From NCBI RefSeq assembly GCF_000820025.1, contig NZ_CDBI01000024.1, forward strand, positions 1 through 46,090: a stretch of DNA of 46,090 nt, written 5' to 3'. The notes beneath the pieces were generated by a model that did not search any database, was not told where the DNA came from, and saw nothing but the letters and a program-made list of their open reading frames with translations. The translations under genes and the position numbers were made by a program. Positions 9,316 to 18,877 of the stretch are shown here, piece by piece (the stretch's first letter is position 1; each line of letters begins with the position of its first letter). The stretch comes from Aeromonas popoffii. Lineage in GTDB: Bacteria > Pseudomonadota > Gammaproteobacteria > Enterobacterales > Aeromonadaceae.

Positions 9316-9674
9316 ATTGGAGGCATTACCTGGTTCCGCATGGGAACTTTCAACTCATATAAGGAGTTCATTTGCATCCCATCTTGGTTTTTAAAAACCT
9401 TTTTGATAATAGTGAATTATTGCGGCAAGTCACATTTTAAACTATATTACTCTGCTATGTTCAATATAAAATGCCGTTTGATTAATATCTATCTGCTAGC
9501 GGTAAAGGGCAGTAGTGGCAATTGAATTTTCCACCATTAAAATATGGTGATGTTGTAATAGGTGCATTTTCTTTATTAGCTCTGCATTTTAATTCTCATA
9601 TAAAAACAATGAATGAGAATTTAATAAAACAAACACTCAGATGAAAGCAACGTTATCTATAAAAAGAGGTCTAC

Positions 9675-11309
9675 ATGTTAAAGCGGTTAACGATTGGGCA
9701 GAAGCTATTCGGTGCATTAGGCTTGGTGGGTATATTCATATTGAGTCTTATGTCGTATGAAGTGTCTAAAATATCCCATCTTGACGAAATAACAACGGTA
9801 ATGGCTGAAAATCTTTTGCCATCTGTTAGTTATGCTGGAACAATGCAAAAAACATTGCAGAGCGCAAGGAGAAGTCAGCTGGCTGCAACGATTTATTTTT
9901 ATAAAGGAAATCAGCCGGAGATCATTTCTCGGAAAGAACAAGTTAAAAATTTACAGTTGACCTATAATGCCGCCGCTCAAAACTATCTAGCTTTGGACTT
10001 TAACTCACCTGAGGAAGAGGCTGTTTTTCATGAGTTAAACAAGATGGGGAAAGAGTATTTAGCCTCACTGGAATCATATTACAATGCAATGATACGCAAT
10101 GATACACATCAAGTTGATATGATTTTCAGCGACATTACAAGTATAAATAATGTTCTCCAGTTAGCTGACAAGTTGGATGATATAAATGTACGGGTAGGCC
10201 ATACCCTTAATGATGAGTCTGAATTGGTTTATTATTCAGCCATGCGAAATAGTACTATACTAGGGATTGTATGTATTATATTCATGGTTTTTGTTTTGCG
10301 TTATTTAAATCGCCAAATTAAAACACCGATTAACGCGCTCCTTACAATAGTTGATGCAGTCTCTAACGGAGACCTTACAAAGACGGTCAAGTTACAAGAG
10401 TTTAATCTCGATGAGATAGGCATGCTTGCATCGGGCATTTCTAAAATGCAAAACAATCTACATAAACTAGTAAGTGAGGTTTCTGGTTCTATTGTGCAGT
10501 TAAGTTCCTCTGCGGAGGAAATTAGTGCGGTAGCAAAATTGTCTGCTGAGAGCATGAATAAGCAGCAAAATGAACTTCATCAACTTGCTACTGCGATGAA
10601 TGAAATGCAAGCAACAGTTAAAGAAGTGTCAAGAAATACCTCTGATGCTGCCAACACTGCGACATTAGTGAGCCGTTCGGCGGAACATGGTTCAGAAACT
10701 GTAATTAATACAATTGCAAGCATAGAGAGTGTTGCTGAATCTATTGAAAAAACAGCATTAGTAATTAATCAACTTGATGAAAATAGTCATAATGTTGGTG
10801 TTGTACTGGATGTAATTCAAGGTATTGCGGAACAAACTAATTTATTAGCCCTTAATGCAGCAATTGAGGCCGCAAGGGCTGGTGAACAAGGCCGGGGATT
10901 TGCTGTTGTGGCTGATGAAGTGCGTACATTAGCAAAGCAGACTCAAGACTCGACCACAAAAATAAATACAATAATACAAGAGCTACAACAAAGAGCCTCA
11001 CACGCCGGCCACACCATGCAACTTAGTCAAGCGATTGTACATGATACTGTCGAAAAGGCTCAAGAAGCTGGCACTGTGATCGCTAATATTCGTCTGGCGA
11101 CAAACGAAATATCACAAATGAGCACCCAAATCGCAACAGCAACAGAAGAGCAAGAAGTAGTAAGTGAGGAGTTGAATCGTAACATCTCAAACATTAGCGT
11201 TGCAGCAGAGGATGTATCCGCTGGAGCGAATCAAATGTCGCAAGCTTGTGATGAATTAACGAGGCTTGCTAGCCAACTGCAGGGTTTGATTGGTAGCTTT
11301 CGTACATAA
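9675..11309 (+). CDS. Methyl-accepting chemotaxis protein
   Basis: This 544-aa chemoreceptor has a first membrane helix at about residues 10-30 and a roughly 160-residue helical periplasmic sensor of 4-helix-bundle type. A second helix lies near 191-211 ([20 protein letters not shown]). A HAMP domain and a long cytoplasmic signalling domain follow, with the highly conserved tip [20 protein letters not shown] continuing to [12 protein letters not shown]. It has no C-terminal CheR-tethering pentapeptide. An AAGAGGT site precedes the ATG. Base composition is clearly more AT-rich than the neighbouring core genes, and decayed IS1 fragments lie on both sides, which suggests acquisition. The ligand is unknown. 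Confidence 0.92.
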   Translation: MLKRLTIGQKLFGALGLVGIFILSLMSYEVSKISHLDEITTVMAENLLPSVSYAGTMQKTLQSARRSQLAATIYFYKGNQPEIISRKEQVKNLQLTYNAAAQNYLALDFNSPEEEAVFHELNKMGKEYLASLESYYNAMIRNDTHQVDMIFSDITSINNVLQLADKLDDINVRVGHTLNDESELVYYSAMRNSTILGIVCIIFMVFVLRYLNRQIKTPINALLTIVDAVSNGDLTKTVKLQEFNLDEIGMLASGISKMQNNLHKLVSEVSGSIVQLSSSAEEISAVAKLSAESMNKQQNELHQLATAMNEMQATVKEVSRNTSDAANTATLVSRSAEHGSETVINTIASIESVAESIEKTALVINQLDENSHNVGVVLDVIQGIAEQTNLLALNAAIEAARAGEQGRGFAVVADEVRTLAKQTQDSTTKINTIIQELQQRASHAGHTMQLSQAIVHDTVEKAQEAGTVIANIRLATNEISQMSTQIATATEEQEVVSEELNRNISNISVAAEDVSAGANQMSQACDELTRLASQLQGLIGSFRT

Positions 11310-11345
11310 TAATCAACGATAGCCCTAGGCTATTTATCGAATATA

Positions 11346-11382
11346 AATGCCTCAGTAATCGTTATGTACTGAGGCATTACTA
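11346..11382 (+). terminator. Hairpin terminator after the chemoreceptor gene
   Basis: AATGCCTCAGTA / TACTGAGGCATT form a 12-bp perfect stem with a 9-base loop. The tail ACTATA is only weakly T-rich. It lies 37 bases after the stop. Confidence 0.6.
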
Positions 11383-11469
11383 TATGATCCCAGTGAAGCG
11401 CAAAAACTGTTTACGCCATCATCAGTTCACAGATAAGCGCCGCATCATCTAACACAACGTTTTCGGTAG

Positions 11470-11714
11470 TTACTTGCCTTGATGCGAGTTTTTTAAGGCG
11501 CGCGGCACGGTGTAAATGCCAATGTAGCGGATGCGAGCGGTGGCACCGACACCTGAGCCGTTGAAGCTCATCTCGACAATCTTTTCTTTTACGCCAGGTT
11601 TACGGGCTTCATAGGTGTAAGTGAGCTGAAAAATGTGGGGACAGGCAGGGGGCTTACCGTGGCGATATACGCAGTCGAGTAGCAACGAGGGCAGTAAACG
11701 AGGATGGATGCCAT
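11470..11714 (-). pseudogene. Decayed IS1-family InsA gene
   Basis: On the minus strand, ATG at 11714 opens MASILVYCPRCYS, matching the start of IS1 InsA with its CxxC zinc motif. The frame then shifts by one base near 11680 and resumes as VYRHGK…IFQLTYTYEARKPG and KIVEMSFNGSG, ending in LKNS. About 10 residues between HGKPPA and IFQL, including the second cysteine pair, appear to be deleted. The IS1 slippery run TTAAAAAAC is still present near the 3' end (about 11490), but no InsB follows, so it is a dead fragment. Confidence 0.8.
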
Positions 11715-11763
11715 GAAGATATGAGTCTCAAAAGCATCACAAACATGAGTTATCTATGTTTGA

Positions 11764-11934
11764 AGAAGATATTCTAATTCCTTTCCTTTATTTACATTTG
11801 AAGGGCAATGGTTATTAAAAATAACAAATGGTCCGGATGTCAATCAGCTGTACCCAGTTGTTGACCAAGCTGTGACTCTGCAGTTGGCTTGGGGTGCAAT
11901 TGTCGATGGATTATCCATGGCCAAGATCCAGTAA
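11764..11934 (+). pseudogene. Possible 3' remnant of a gene truncated by the IS1 insertion
   Basis: A plus-strand frame begins right after a stop near the presumed IS1 edge and reads FTFEGQWLLKITNGPDVNQ, then LYPVVDQAVTLQLAWGAIVD, to a stop at 11932-11934. It looks protein-like but lacks a start codon or ribosome-binding site. It could be the tail of a gene whose front was lost. No family is recognised, and it may be chance. Confidence 0.3.
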
Positions 11935-11981
11935 GCGTCTGAGTTTTTCGTCATTGCAGTGAGCTTGACCCTGTCACGATC

Positions 11982-12012
11982 AAAAAGTCCCGCCAATGTC
12001 CGTTGGCGGGGC
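11982..12012 (-). terminator. Terminator of the permease gene
   Basis: On the minus strand, CCCGCCAA / TTGGCGGG form an 8-bp stem with a 6-base loop followed by ACTTTTTGA. It is about 35 bases past the stop of the permease gene. Confidence 0.8.
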
Positions 12013-12045
12013 TTTGTTATGTGGACCATTTCATACCGGTCAGGA

Positions 12046-13248
12046 TTAGAGCGCGGGCAGCATCCCGAGGCTGACGCTGACCTGTACTCCGACGATCAGC
12101 ACGCCCATGGCGGCGGTCAGACCAAGTGCCACGACGCCACCTGGGGCCCGGTAGTGGTGGGCGGGCGCCTGTTTGCGGCTCTGCCATACCAGCGCCACCG
12201 GCAGCAGCACCGCCAGTATCGCCAGGGCGATGGCGGCGTAGCCGAGCGCCATGATAAAGCCCTGCGGGAAGTAGAGGGCAAACAGCAGGGGCGGTACAAA
12301 GGTGATAAGACCGGTCTGGCTGCGGCCCTGCCAGTTGTCCTTGCGGCGGGTCACCTTGGCCATAAAGTCAAACAGCCCCAGCGTCACTCCGAGGAAGGAG
12401 GTGGCGAGTGCCAGATCGGCAAACAGGTGCATCGCCTGATTAAACGTGGGCCAGCTCACCAGTTGACCGATGTTGGCCAACAGGCTATCGAGCGCACCGC
12501 CGGTTTGCAGCAGCGCTTGCTGGCCGAGCAGACCGAGGATCGCCACCTGCCACAGTACATAGAGGATCAGCGGCAGGGCAGAGCCCCACACAAAGACCCT
12601 GCGCAGCTGCTTGGGGCAGTCGCCAAGGTAGAGCATCACGCTTGGAATGGAGCCGTGAAAGCCGAACGAGGTGAAGATCACCGGCAGGCCCGCCAGCAGC
12701 AAGCCCTGACCCAGCGGCATGGAGAGCAGGTGCTGCCCTTCGGCGCGGGGTAGCAGCAGTGCCAGCACCGCCACCATGATCACCAACTTCACGGTGAACA
12801 TTAGCCGGTTGAGGTAATCCACCTGCTTGGTACCGACACAGACCATGCCGCCAAACAGCAGGGTAAAGGCCCATGCCGCCTGCTCCTGAGTCAGCGTCAT
12901 GCCCGCATCGGCCAGCGCTTGTGCCAGCAGGCTGCTGCCGCCGCTGATGTAGGCGGAAGCCAGCGAGTAGAACAGCATCAGGATACAGAAGGAGGCGATG
13001 CGCTTGCCCCAGGGGCCGAGCAGATGATCCGCCAGCTGGTGCAGGTACCACTTGCCGGTGTTGAGGCTCGCCTCCACCTGTAACATGGCGGTGAAGGCCA
13101 TCAGGGCCCAGAGACCGACCATCAGCATCAGGGTGGCAGGGCCGCCAAGGGAAGAGGAGGCCAGCGGCAGGGCCAGCATCCCGGCGCCTATGGTGGTGCC
13201 AGCAATCAACAGGGTACAACCCAGGGTTTTGGTGTTCATGTTATCCAT
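12046..13248 (-). CDS. tyrP: TyrP-type aromatic amino acid (tyrosine) permease
   Basis: This 400-aa inner-membrane transporter has about 11 hydrophobic segments. The opening TLGCTLLIAGTTIGAGMLALPLA is the signature of the aromatic amino acid permease family (TyrP, Mtr, TnaB), which imports its substrate with protons. The length and the GSIPSVMLYLGDCPKQLRRVF region fit TyrP best, but Mtr or TnaB specificity cannot be excluded by eye. ATG codons at 13248 and 13239 are both possible. No tryptophanase or other aromatic gene is next to it. A weak TyrR-box-like site lies about 150 bp upstream. Confidence 0.8.
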   Translation of the reverse strand: MDNMNTKTLGCTLLIAGTTIGAGMLALPLASSSLGGPATLMLMVGLWALMAFTAMLQVEASLNTGKWYLHQLADHLLGPWGKRIASFCILMLFYSLASAYISGGSSLLAQALADAGMTLTQEQAAWAFTLLFGGMVCVGTKQVDYLNRLMFTVKLVIMVAVLALLLPRAEGQHLLSMPLGQGLLLAGLPVIFTSFGFHGSIPSVMLYLGDCPKQLRRVFVWGSALPLILYVLWQVAILGLLGQQALLQTGGALDSLLANIGQLVSWPTFNQAMHLFADLALATSFLGVTLGLFDFMAKVTRRKDNWQGRSQTGLITFVPPLLFALYFPQGFIMALGYAAIALAILAVLLPVALVWQSRKQAPAHHYRAPGGVVALGLTAAMGVLIVGVQVSVSLGMLPAL

Positions 13249-13397
13249 CCGAAAGTAGCGGTGTCAGTGCAAACCAGTGGTGCACAGTGTTTACGTCAAC
13301 AAGAGGGCCAATGGGCGTGATCAGAAGGCGCCTCCGGGGATAAGGCCGGAGGCTAGCAATATCGGAACGGGAACATCTGTACCTAAAACCTGTCAGT

Positions 13398-13415
13398 TGT
13401 AAAAGATGGTTGCCA
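13398..13415. promoter_or_regulatory. Weak TyrR-box-like sequence upstream of tyrP
   Basis: TGTAAAAGATGGTTGCCA has a perfect left half (TGTAAA) and the G-N14-C spacing of TyrR boxes (TGTAAA-N6-TTTACA), but only 4 of 6 matches in the right half. The surrounding 13249-13676 region holds no gene and contains one further GC-rich hairpin near 13331-13352. Confidence 0.25.
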
Positions 13416-13621
13416 CGTTAGCGGATCAAAATAACGGAAACAATCCCTTTTATGCGGATCTTGTGCTGGCTTGTGGCAATAAGTGGCAATAAAAGATGAC
13501 AGACATGACTAAGTGCCGAAAAAATAGGCTGGAGCAGGGGGCGCCCATTCTTGCAAAGGCGCCAGGCATCGGGTTTGGGAGGGGTTGACTGCCGCAGGCA
13601 GAGAGTGTGCGGGCATGGGAT

Positions 13622-13670
13622 GAAGAGAAGCAACGCTGCCGGACTTATGGGGTAAATCGGCCCGGCAGCG
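13622..13670 (-). terminator. Probable terminator after cra/fruR
   Basis: On the minus strand, CGCTGCCGG / CCGGCAGCG form a 9-bp stem with a loop of about 19 bases, followed by TTGCTTCTCTT. It starts within 10 bases of the stop codon. The long loop and mixed tail make it only moderately convincing. Confidence 0.5.
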
Positions 13671-13676
13671 AGGTGG

Positions 13677-14660
13677 TCAGCGACGGCGTTTGAGGGTGCG
13701 GCTGACGTAGTACAAGCCACTCTGGTATTCGCCGTTGACGGCCTTGAGCGCCAGTTCCAGCGCCTGACTGGCCAGTGCATCGTGCTGCTGGGGCAGGGAG
13801 TTGATGCCAAAGGGGAGGAAGTCGAGCAGCCGATCGTCCCCGAAGGTGGCCATGGCGAGCTGGCTCATATCGGTTTCTTGTTCCAAGAGATAGTCGAGCA
13901 CCCCCTCCATCAGGATATAGGAGGTGGTGATCAGTGCCTCCGGCAGCTGGCCCAGCTGCTGGTGCAGCGCCTTGATCAGGCGATACCCCTCGAGGCGGGA
14001 GAAGTGATCGCCCTCGCACAGGTGGCGCGCTGCGCTGTGACTGGCAACCGCCTGTTCGAAGCCGGCTTTGCGCTCCTCACTGATCGTGAGTGCTGGCAGG
14101 GCGGTGATCAAGGCGATATGGCGCAGGGCGGGGGTGAGCAGGGAGCTGGTGAGATCAAAGCTCGCCTTCTCGTTTTCACTGGCGACGGTGACGAACTGGT
14201 CGGCGGCCATGGCCCGGTCGATGGCGAGGATCTGGCTGCCTTGCGTTTGTAATTTGCCGTAGAAGGGGTCGTCCGGCGGCAGGCAGCTGGCGACCAGCAG
14301 GGCATCCACATGGCGGCTGACCAACATCTGGGCCAGCTCTTTTTCGGTGGCTGGATCATCTTCCGAGCAGACGATCAGCAGCTGATAGCCCTGCGCTCGC
14401 GCCCCCTGTTCCAGCCGCTTGGCCAGCTTGGCGTAACTGGCGTTTTCCAGGTCAGGCAGGATAAAGCCGAGGGTCTTGGTCTGGCCGCCCCGCAGGGAGG
14501 CGGCGCGGCTATCCGGCTGATAATTGTGAGCGGTGACCACCGCCATCACCTTGTCGCGGGTAGTCTGGCTGATGCGGTATTGGTCGGCCTTGCCATTGAT
14601 CACATAGCTGGCCGTGGTGCGCGAGACACCGGCGAGGGCGGCGATTTCATCCAGTTTCAT
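13677..14660 (-). CDS. fruR: Cra/FruR catabolite repressor-activator, LacI family
   Basis: The 327-aa protein starting at 14660 opens MKLDEIAALAGVSRTTASYV, almost identical to E. coli Cra. The LacI-type helix-turn-helix and hinge come first, then the sugar-binding core (LGFILPDLENASYAKLAKRL, DALLVASCLPPDDPFY). The frame continues upstream to 14714, but that stretch is not conserved. Cra/FruR releases DNA on binding fructose-1-phosphate. It is divergent from fruBKA with two operators between, so local control of fructose uptake is strongly suggested. In E. coli cra is not adjacent to the fru operon, whereas the Vibrio and Pseudomonas arrangement resembles this one. Confidence 0.9.
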   Translation of the reverse strand: MKLDEIAALAGVSRTTASYVINGKADQYRISQTTRDKVMAVVTAHNYQPDSRAASLRGGQTKTLGFILPDLENASYAKLAKRLEQGARAQGYQLLIVCSEDDPATEKELAQMLVSRHVDALLVASCLPPDDPFYGKLQTQGSQILAIDRAMAADQFVTVASENEKASFDLTSSLLTPALRHIALITALPALTISEERKAGFEQAVASHSAARHLCEGDHFSRLEGYRLIKALHQQLGQLPEALITTSYILMEGVLDYLLEQETDMSQLAMATFGDDRLLDFLPFGINSLPQQHDALASQALELALKAVNGEYQSGLYYVSRTLKRRR

Positions 14661-14775
14661 CATATTGGCTCTGTTTGAGTTGCAAGGCCCACGGTCACTG
14701 CCGGGTGAGGGCACCGAAAAGTGTGCGCAGGATCATATCATTGAAAAGCACCCTTGGTGGGTACTTGATCAATCC

Positions 14776-14791
14776 GCTGAAACGATTCAGT
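14776..14791. promoter_or_regulatory. Cra/FruR operator 1
   Basis: GCTGAAACGATTCAGT is a near-perfect match to the palindromic Cra site (core TGAAWCG-TTCA). It lies between fruR and fruB, 25 bp from a second copy. Confidence 0.85.
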
Positions 14792-14800
14792 CTGAGTGTA

Positions 14801-14816
14801 GGTGAAACGATTCAGC
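14801..14816. promoter_or_regulatory. Cra/FruR operator 2
   Basis: GGTGAAACGATTCAGC is the second copy, 25 bp downstream of the first and about 145 bp before fruB. Two tandem sites fit repression of the fru operon in the absence of fructose-1-phosphate, and possible autoregulation of fruR. Confidence 0.85.
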
Positions 14817-14959
14817 CTGTCAGTAACGAATAGGCACAGTGGCCTGAAAATCGGGCCACGATCACAATCAACCCCGATCTTGTCTATTGTCAGCAGGCGA
14901 GTTACCCGAATGTTCAATTGTGTTGTACCGGCGCGGCCGGAACCTGATGGAGAGTCTCT

Positions 14960-16060
14960 ATGTTGAAGTTGGCGCGAGAGCAAATCTTGCTGGGACAGTC
15001 GGTGGCGACCAAGTCGGAAGCCATTGCACTGCTGGCGGGCAAACTGACCGAAGCCGGTCTGGTAGAAGCAGGCTATGTGGATGGGATGCTGGCCCGCGAG
15101 GCGCAGCATGCTACCTATCTTGGCAGCGGCATCGCCATTCCTCACGGCACCACCGACACCCGCCATCTGGTGAAAAGCACCGGTGTCATGGTGGCCCAGT
15201 TCCCCCACGGCATCGAGTGGGATGAGGGGCAGATTGCCTATGTCGCCATCGGTATTGCCGCCAAGTCCGACGAGCATCTGGGCATTTTGCGTCAGCTCAC
15301 CCATGTGCTGGGTGATGAGCAGGCTGCCGCGCAATTGAAAGAGGCCACTGATGCCGACACCATCATCAACATCCTGACCGGCGCCACGGCTGCGAAAGAG
15401 GCGCAATACCTGACCCTGGCGGATTTCCCGGCCGATGATCGCGACCAGCTGCTGTTGGGTGCTGCCGCCCGCGCCAAGTCAGCGGGTTGGGGCGATGCCA
15501 CCATGGTGACGTCGCTGCTGGCAAGCGATCCCGCCTATCTGGGCGAGGGGATCTGGCTGGCTCGTGCGCAAGCCGCCCAGACCGGCTGGGTGCTGGCAAC
15601 GCCGAGCAGTGCACTCACCGCAGGTGATCTGCCGGTCAACGCGATGCTGCTGCTGTGTGCCGCAGATAGCAGCCATCTGCCGCAACTTGAGAATCTGGCC
15701 AAACTGGCCGCAGCCGGTCAACTTGCAACGCTGGCGGGCAGCGATGGGCTGGCCATGCTGCAGGCTGGGCCCGCCAGTGGTCTTGCCGAGACCTTCACCA
15801 TCATTAACCCCCATGGCCTGCATGCCCGTCCGGGTGCCATGCTGGTCAAGGTAGCCAAAGAGTTTGAATCGGACATTCGCGTTGCCAATCTGGACGGTAG
15901 CGGCGAAGCAGTCTCCGCCAAGAGCCTGATGAAGGTCATTGGTCTTGGCGTCAAGTGCGGTCACCGTCTGGCGTTTCGCGCCGAAGGGGTGGATGCCGAA
16001 GCGGCCCTCAAGGGGATCGGTGAGGCCATCGCTGCTGGTCTGGGTGAGGGGGCACACTGA
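14960..16060 (+). CDS. fruB: Fructose PTS diphosphoryl transfer protein (EIIA-FPr)
   Basis: This 366-aa cytoplasmic phosphocarrier has an N-terminal EIIA-Fru domain of about 140 residues, with the phosphorylated histidine in GIAIPHGTTDT. A roughly 120-residue linker domain of the FruB type follows. A C-terminal HPr-like FPr domain begins at about residue 275, with its histidine in NPHGLHARPGAM. It relays phosphate from PEP/EI to FruA. It is first in the fruBKA operon, and its stop overlaps the fruK start (TGATG). Confidence 0.93.
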   Translation: MLKLAREQILLGQSVATKSEAIALLAGKLTEAGLVEAGYVDGMLAREAQHATYLGSGIAIPHGTTDTRHLVKSTGVMVAQFPHGIEWDEGQIAYVAIGIAAKSDEHLGILRQLTHVLGDEQAAAQLKEATDADTIINILTGATAAKEAQYLTLADFPADDRDQLLLGAAARAKSAGWGDATMVTSLLASDPAYLGEGIWLARAQAAQTGWVLATPSSALTAGDLPVNAMLLLCAADSSHLPQLENLAKLAAAGQLATLAGSDGLAMLQAGPASGLAETFTIINPHGLHARPGAMLVKVAKEFESDIRVANLDGSGEAVSAKSLMKVIGLGVKCGHRLAFRAEGVDAEAALKGIGEAIAAGLGEGAH

Positions 16061-17049
16061 TGAAGATTGTCACCATTACCCTCAACCCGGCGCTCGATCT
16101 CACTACCCGTCTCGAGGCGATGAACCTTGGCGAAGTGAATCTGGTGAGCGAGGCGTCCTTACGCGCCGCGGGCAAGGGGATCAACGTCGCCATGGTGTTG
16201 AAAGATCTGGGCCGCGACGTGGGCGTGACCGGCTGGCTTGGCGCTGACAATGAGCAGAGTTTTGTTTCCCTGTTTACAGAGCGCGCGCTGGCTGATCACT
16301 TTGTGCGTGTGGCGGGCAGCACCCGTATCAACGTCAAGATCTCCGAGCACTCGGGCCGGGTGACCGATCTCAACCTGCCGGGGCTCACCATTCACGAAGG
16401 GGAAGTGAGTGCCCTGGAGCAGGCCATCGACGAGTTGGCACCGCAAGCCGAGTGGTTCGTGCTGGCGGGCAGCCTGCCCAAAGGGGTGGCCCCCAGTTAC
16501 TGCGCCCATCTTATTCGCTTGCTCAAGGCCAAAGGCAAGCAGGTGATCTTCGATTGCAGCGGCGCGGCCTTAAGCGAAGGCATCAAGGCTGCGCCGACCC
16601 TGATCAAACCCAATCTGGAGGAGCTGAGCCAGTGGGCCGGTCGTCCCATCAAGACCCTGAGCGAGCAGGCCGCTTGCGCCCGCGAGTTACAGACTCAGGG
16701 GATCGCCCATGTGGTGATCTCCAATGGCGCCGATGGCCTCGTCTGGTTTGGTCCTGATGCCACCTGGCAGGCCATTCCGCCGCGTATGAATGTCATCAGC
16801 ACAGTCGGTGCCGGCGACTCACTGGTGGCGGGGCTGACCCACGGTCTGAGTCTTGGCTGGGCGCCGGAGCAGATCCTGCGTCTGGCGACCGCCGTTTCGG
16901 CACTGGCAGTCAGTCAGGTGGCGGTCGGTTTTAGCGATCTCAGTGTGCTCAACCCCTTACTTGAGCAGGTGCGCGTACAGCGTCTGGATGATCTGGCACC
17001 GGTTCAATGCAATACCCCCTCAATGAAAAACTCAGGAGATGCCCAATGA
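16060..17049 (+). CDS. fruK: 1-phosphofructokinase
   Basis: This 329-aa PfkB-family kinase converts fructose-1-phosphate to fructose-1,6-bisphosphate. It shows the N-terminal TLNPALDLT, the glycine-rich AAGKGINVAMVLKDLG and the C-terminal anion-hole/catalytic motif STVGAGDSLVAG with its aspartate. It is coupled to both neighbours: one base overlap with fruB and a 4-base ATGA overlap with fruA. Confidence 0.93.
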   Translation: MKIVTITLNPALDLTTRLEAMNLGEVNLVSEASLRAAGKGINVAMVLKDLGRDVGVTGWLGADNEQSFVSLFTERALADHFVRVAGSTRINVKISEHSGRVTDLNLPGLTIHEGEVSALEQAIDELAPQAEWFVLAGSLPKGVAPSYCAHLIRLLKAKGKQVIFDCSGAALSEGIKAAPTLIKPNLEELSQWAGRPIKTLSEQAACARELQTQGIAHVVISNGADGLVWFGPDATWQAIPPRMNVISTVGAGDSLVAGLTHGLSLGWAPEQILRLATAVSALAVSQVAVGFSDLSVLNPLLEQVRVQRLDDLAPVQCNTPSMKNSGDAQ

Positions 17050-18770
17050 AAGCAATCTTGGTTACGGCTTGCCCGGCGGGCATAGCCACCAGCTTTCTCG
17101 CTGCAAAACGGATAGAACAGCAGGCCAAACTGGCAGGCTGGGAGCTCACCCTCGACGTCGGCGCCAGCGTGCAACCCCGTCAGGTGCCGAACAAGGAGCA
17201 GATTGCCGCAGCCGACCTGGTGCTGGTCGTGGCAAGCGCCCCGGTGGATCTCGCCGCCTATGATGGCAAGCCGGTCTATCAGGGGAGCATGGATCTGGCG
17301 CTGCAGGATCCGGCCGCCGTGCTGGAAGCCGCGGCCAGCGGTGCCAGCGTCTATCGCCATCAGGCGGCCCCTGCTGTTGCCAAGCCGACAACGGGCGCCA
17401 AGCGCATTGTTGCTGTCACCGCTTGTCCGACCGGTGTGGCCCACACCTTTATGTCGGCGGAAGCGCTGGAGACCATGGCCAAGCAGCTTGGTTATCAGAT
17501 CCGTGTCGAGACCCAAGGCTCGGTCGGTGCCCAGAATGCCCTGACCGCGGATGAGATTGCCGCCGCCGATCTGGTGTTCCTGGCGACCGATATCGAAGTG
17601 GACATGGCCCGCTTCGATGGCAAGCAGGTCTATCGCACCAGCACAGGTGCGGCGCTCAAGAAGACCCGTGCCGAGCTCGACAAGGCGTGGAACGAGGCGA
17701 CACTCTATCGCCACAGCGGCGTCAACCAGCCCAAGAAAGAGGAAAAAGCAGGCCCCTACAAGCATTTGCTGACCGGTGTCTCCTTTATGCTGCCGATGGT
17801 TGTCGCGGGCGGTCTTATCATCGCGCTCTCGTTCGTGTTCGGGATTGAAGCGTTCAAGGTAGAAGGCACCCTGGCCGCCGCCCTGATGCAGATCGGTGGC
17901 GGCTCGGCTTTTGCCCTGATGATCCCGGTGCTGGCCGGTTACATTGCTTACTCCATTGCTGACCGCCCGGGTCTCGCGCCCGGCATGATTGGCGGTATGC
18001 TGGCAAGCTCGCTGGGCGCCGGTTTCCTTGGTGGTATCGTGGCCGGTTTTCTGGCCGGTTACAGCGCCAAGTACCTGAGTGACAAGGTACGTCTGCCGGT
18101 GACCCTGGAAGCGCTCAAGCCCATCCTCATTATTCCGCTGTTTGCCAGCCTGTTTACCGGTCTGGTGATGATCTACGTGGTGGGTGGTCCGGTGGCTGGC
18201 ATCATGAATGCCATGACCGAATTCCTTAATAATATGGGCTCTGCCAACGCCGTGCTGCTGGGTGTCATTCTTGGCGCCATGATGTGCTTTGACATGGGCG
18301 GTCCGGTCAACAAGGCGGCCTATGCCTTTGGTGTGGGTCTGCTGGCCTCCAAAACCTACGCCCCGATGGCGGCTGTGATGGCGGCCGGTATGGTACCGGC
18401 ACTGGGGATGGGGATCGCGACCTTCCTGGCACGCACCAAGTTCATCAAGGCGGAGCAGGAAGCGGGTAAAGCCTCCTTTGTGCTGGGTCTGTGCTTCATC
18501 TCCGAGGGGGCCATCCCGTTTGCCGCCAAGGATCCGATGCGCGTCATCCCGGCCTGTATGGTCGGCGGCGCCCTGACCGGTGCGCTCTCCATGCTGTTTG
18601 GCTGCGAGCTGATGGCCCCCCACGGCGGCCTGTTCGTGCTCTTTATTCCCCACGCCATCAGTAACGTCATGCTGTATATCGTGGCGATTGCGGCAGGCTC
18701 GCTGTTGACCGGTGTCTCCTACGCCATGCTCAAGCGCGGTGAAGCGCAGGGCAAGCTGGCGACGGCCTGA
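17046..18770 (+). CDS. fruA: Fructose-specific PTS permease EIIB'BC
   Basis: Of 574 residues, the start at 17046 (MKAILVTACPAG) follows an AGGAGAT site and overlaps the fruK stop. An earlier in-frame ATG would add 13 unlikely residues. Domain order is EIIB' (1-110), EIIB (about 118-220, phosphorylated Cys in VTACPTGVAHTFM) and a membrane EIIC of about 340 residues with the conserved FDMGGPVNKAAYAF and ISEGAIPFA segments. It imports fructose as fructose-1-phosphate, the substrate of FruK and the effector of FruR, which closes the circuit. Confidence 0.93.
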   Translation: MKAILVTACPAGIATSFLAAKRIEQQAKLAGWELTLDVGASVQPRQVPNKEQIAAADLVLVVASAPVDLAAYDGKPVYQGSMDLALQDPAAVLEAAASGASVYRHQAAPAVAKPTTGAKRIVAVTACPTGVAHTFMSAEALETMAKQLGYQIRVETQGSVGAQNALTADEIAAADLVFLATDIEVDMARFDGKQVYRTSTGAALKKTRAELDKAWNEATLYRHSGVNQPKKEEKAGPYKHLLTGVSFMLPMVVAGGLIIALSFVFGIEAFKVEGTLAAALMQIGGGSAFALMIPVLAGYIAYSIADRPGLAPGMIGGMLASSLGAGFLGGIVAGFLAGYSAKYLSDKVRLPVTLEALKPILIIPLFASLFTGLVMIYVVGGPVAGIMNAMTEFLNNMGSANAVLLGVILGAMMCFDMGGPVNKAAYAFGVGLLASKTYAPMAAVMAAGMVPALGMGIATFLARTKFIKAEQEAGKASFVLGLCFISEGAIPFAAKDPMRVIPACMVGGALTGALSMLFGCELMAPHGGLFVLFIPHAISNVMLYIVAIAAGSLLTGVSYAMLKRGEAQGKLATA

Positions 18771-18803
18771 GTGGTGCAACGTAAATAAATGCAATTGATG
18801 ACA

Positions 18804-18828
18804 AGGCGGCCTGCGGGCCGCTTTTTTG
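18804..18828 (+). terminator. fruBKA terminator
   Basis: GCGGCC / GGCCGC stem with a 4-base loop, followed by six T residues, 36 bases after the fruA stop. Confidence 0.85.
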
Positions 18829-18877
18829 TGTCTGATGAGAAAGGGATAAAGAAGAGAGGGGGGAAAGTGGGGAAAAG

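Noticed and set aside
11485..11500. The A-run in the InsA remnant as a functional programmed frameshift
   Set aside because: The slippery sequence is present, but no InsB frame follows and InsA is already frameshifted and internally deleted.
9150..11714. The two IS1 fragments as a single disrupted IS1 copy
   Set aside because: The InsB piece is on the plus strand and the InsA piece on the minus strand, with a full chemoreceptor between them, so they cannot be one collinear element.
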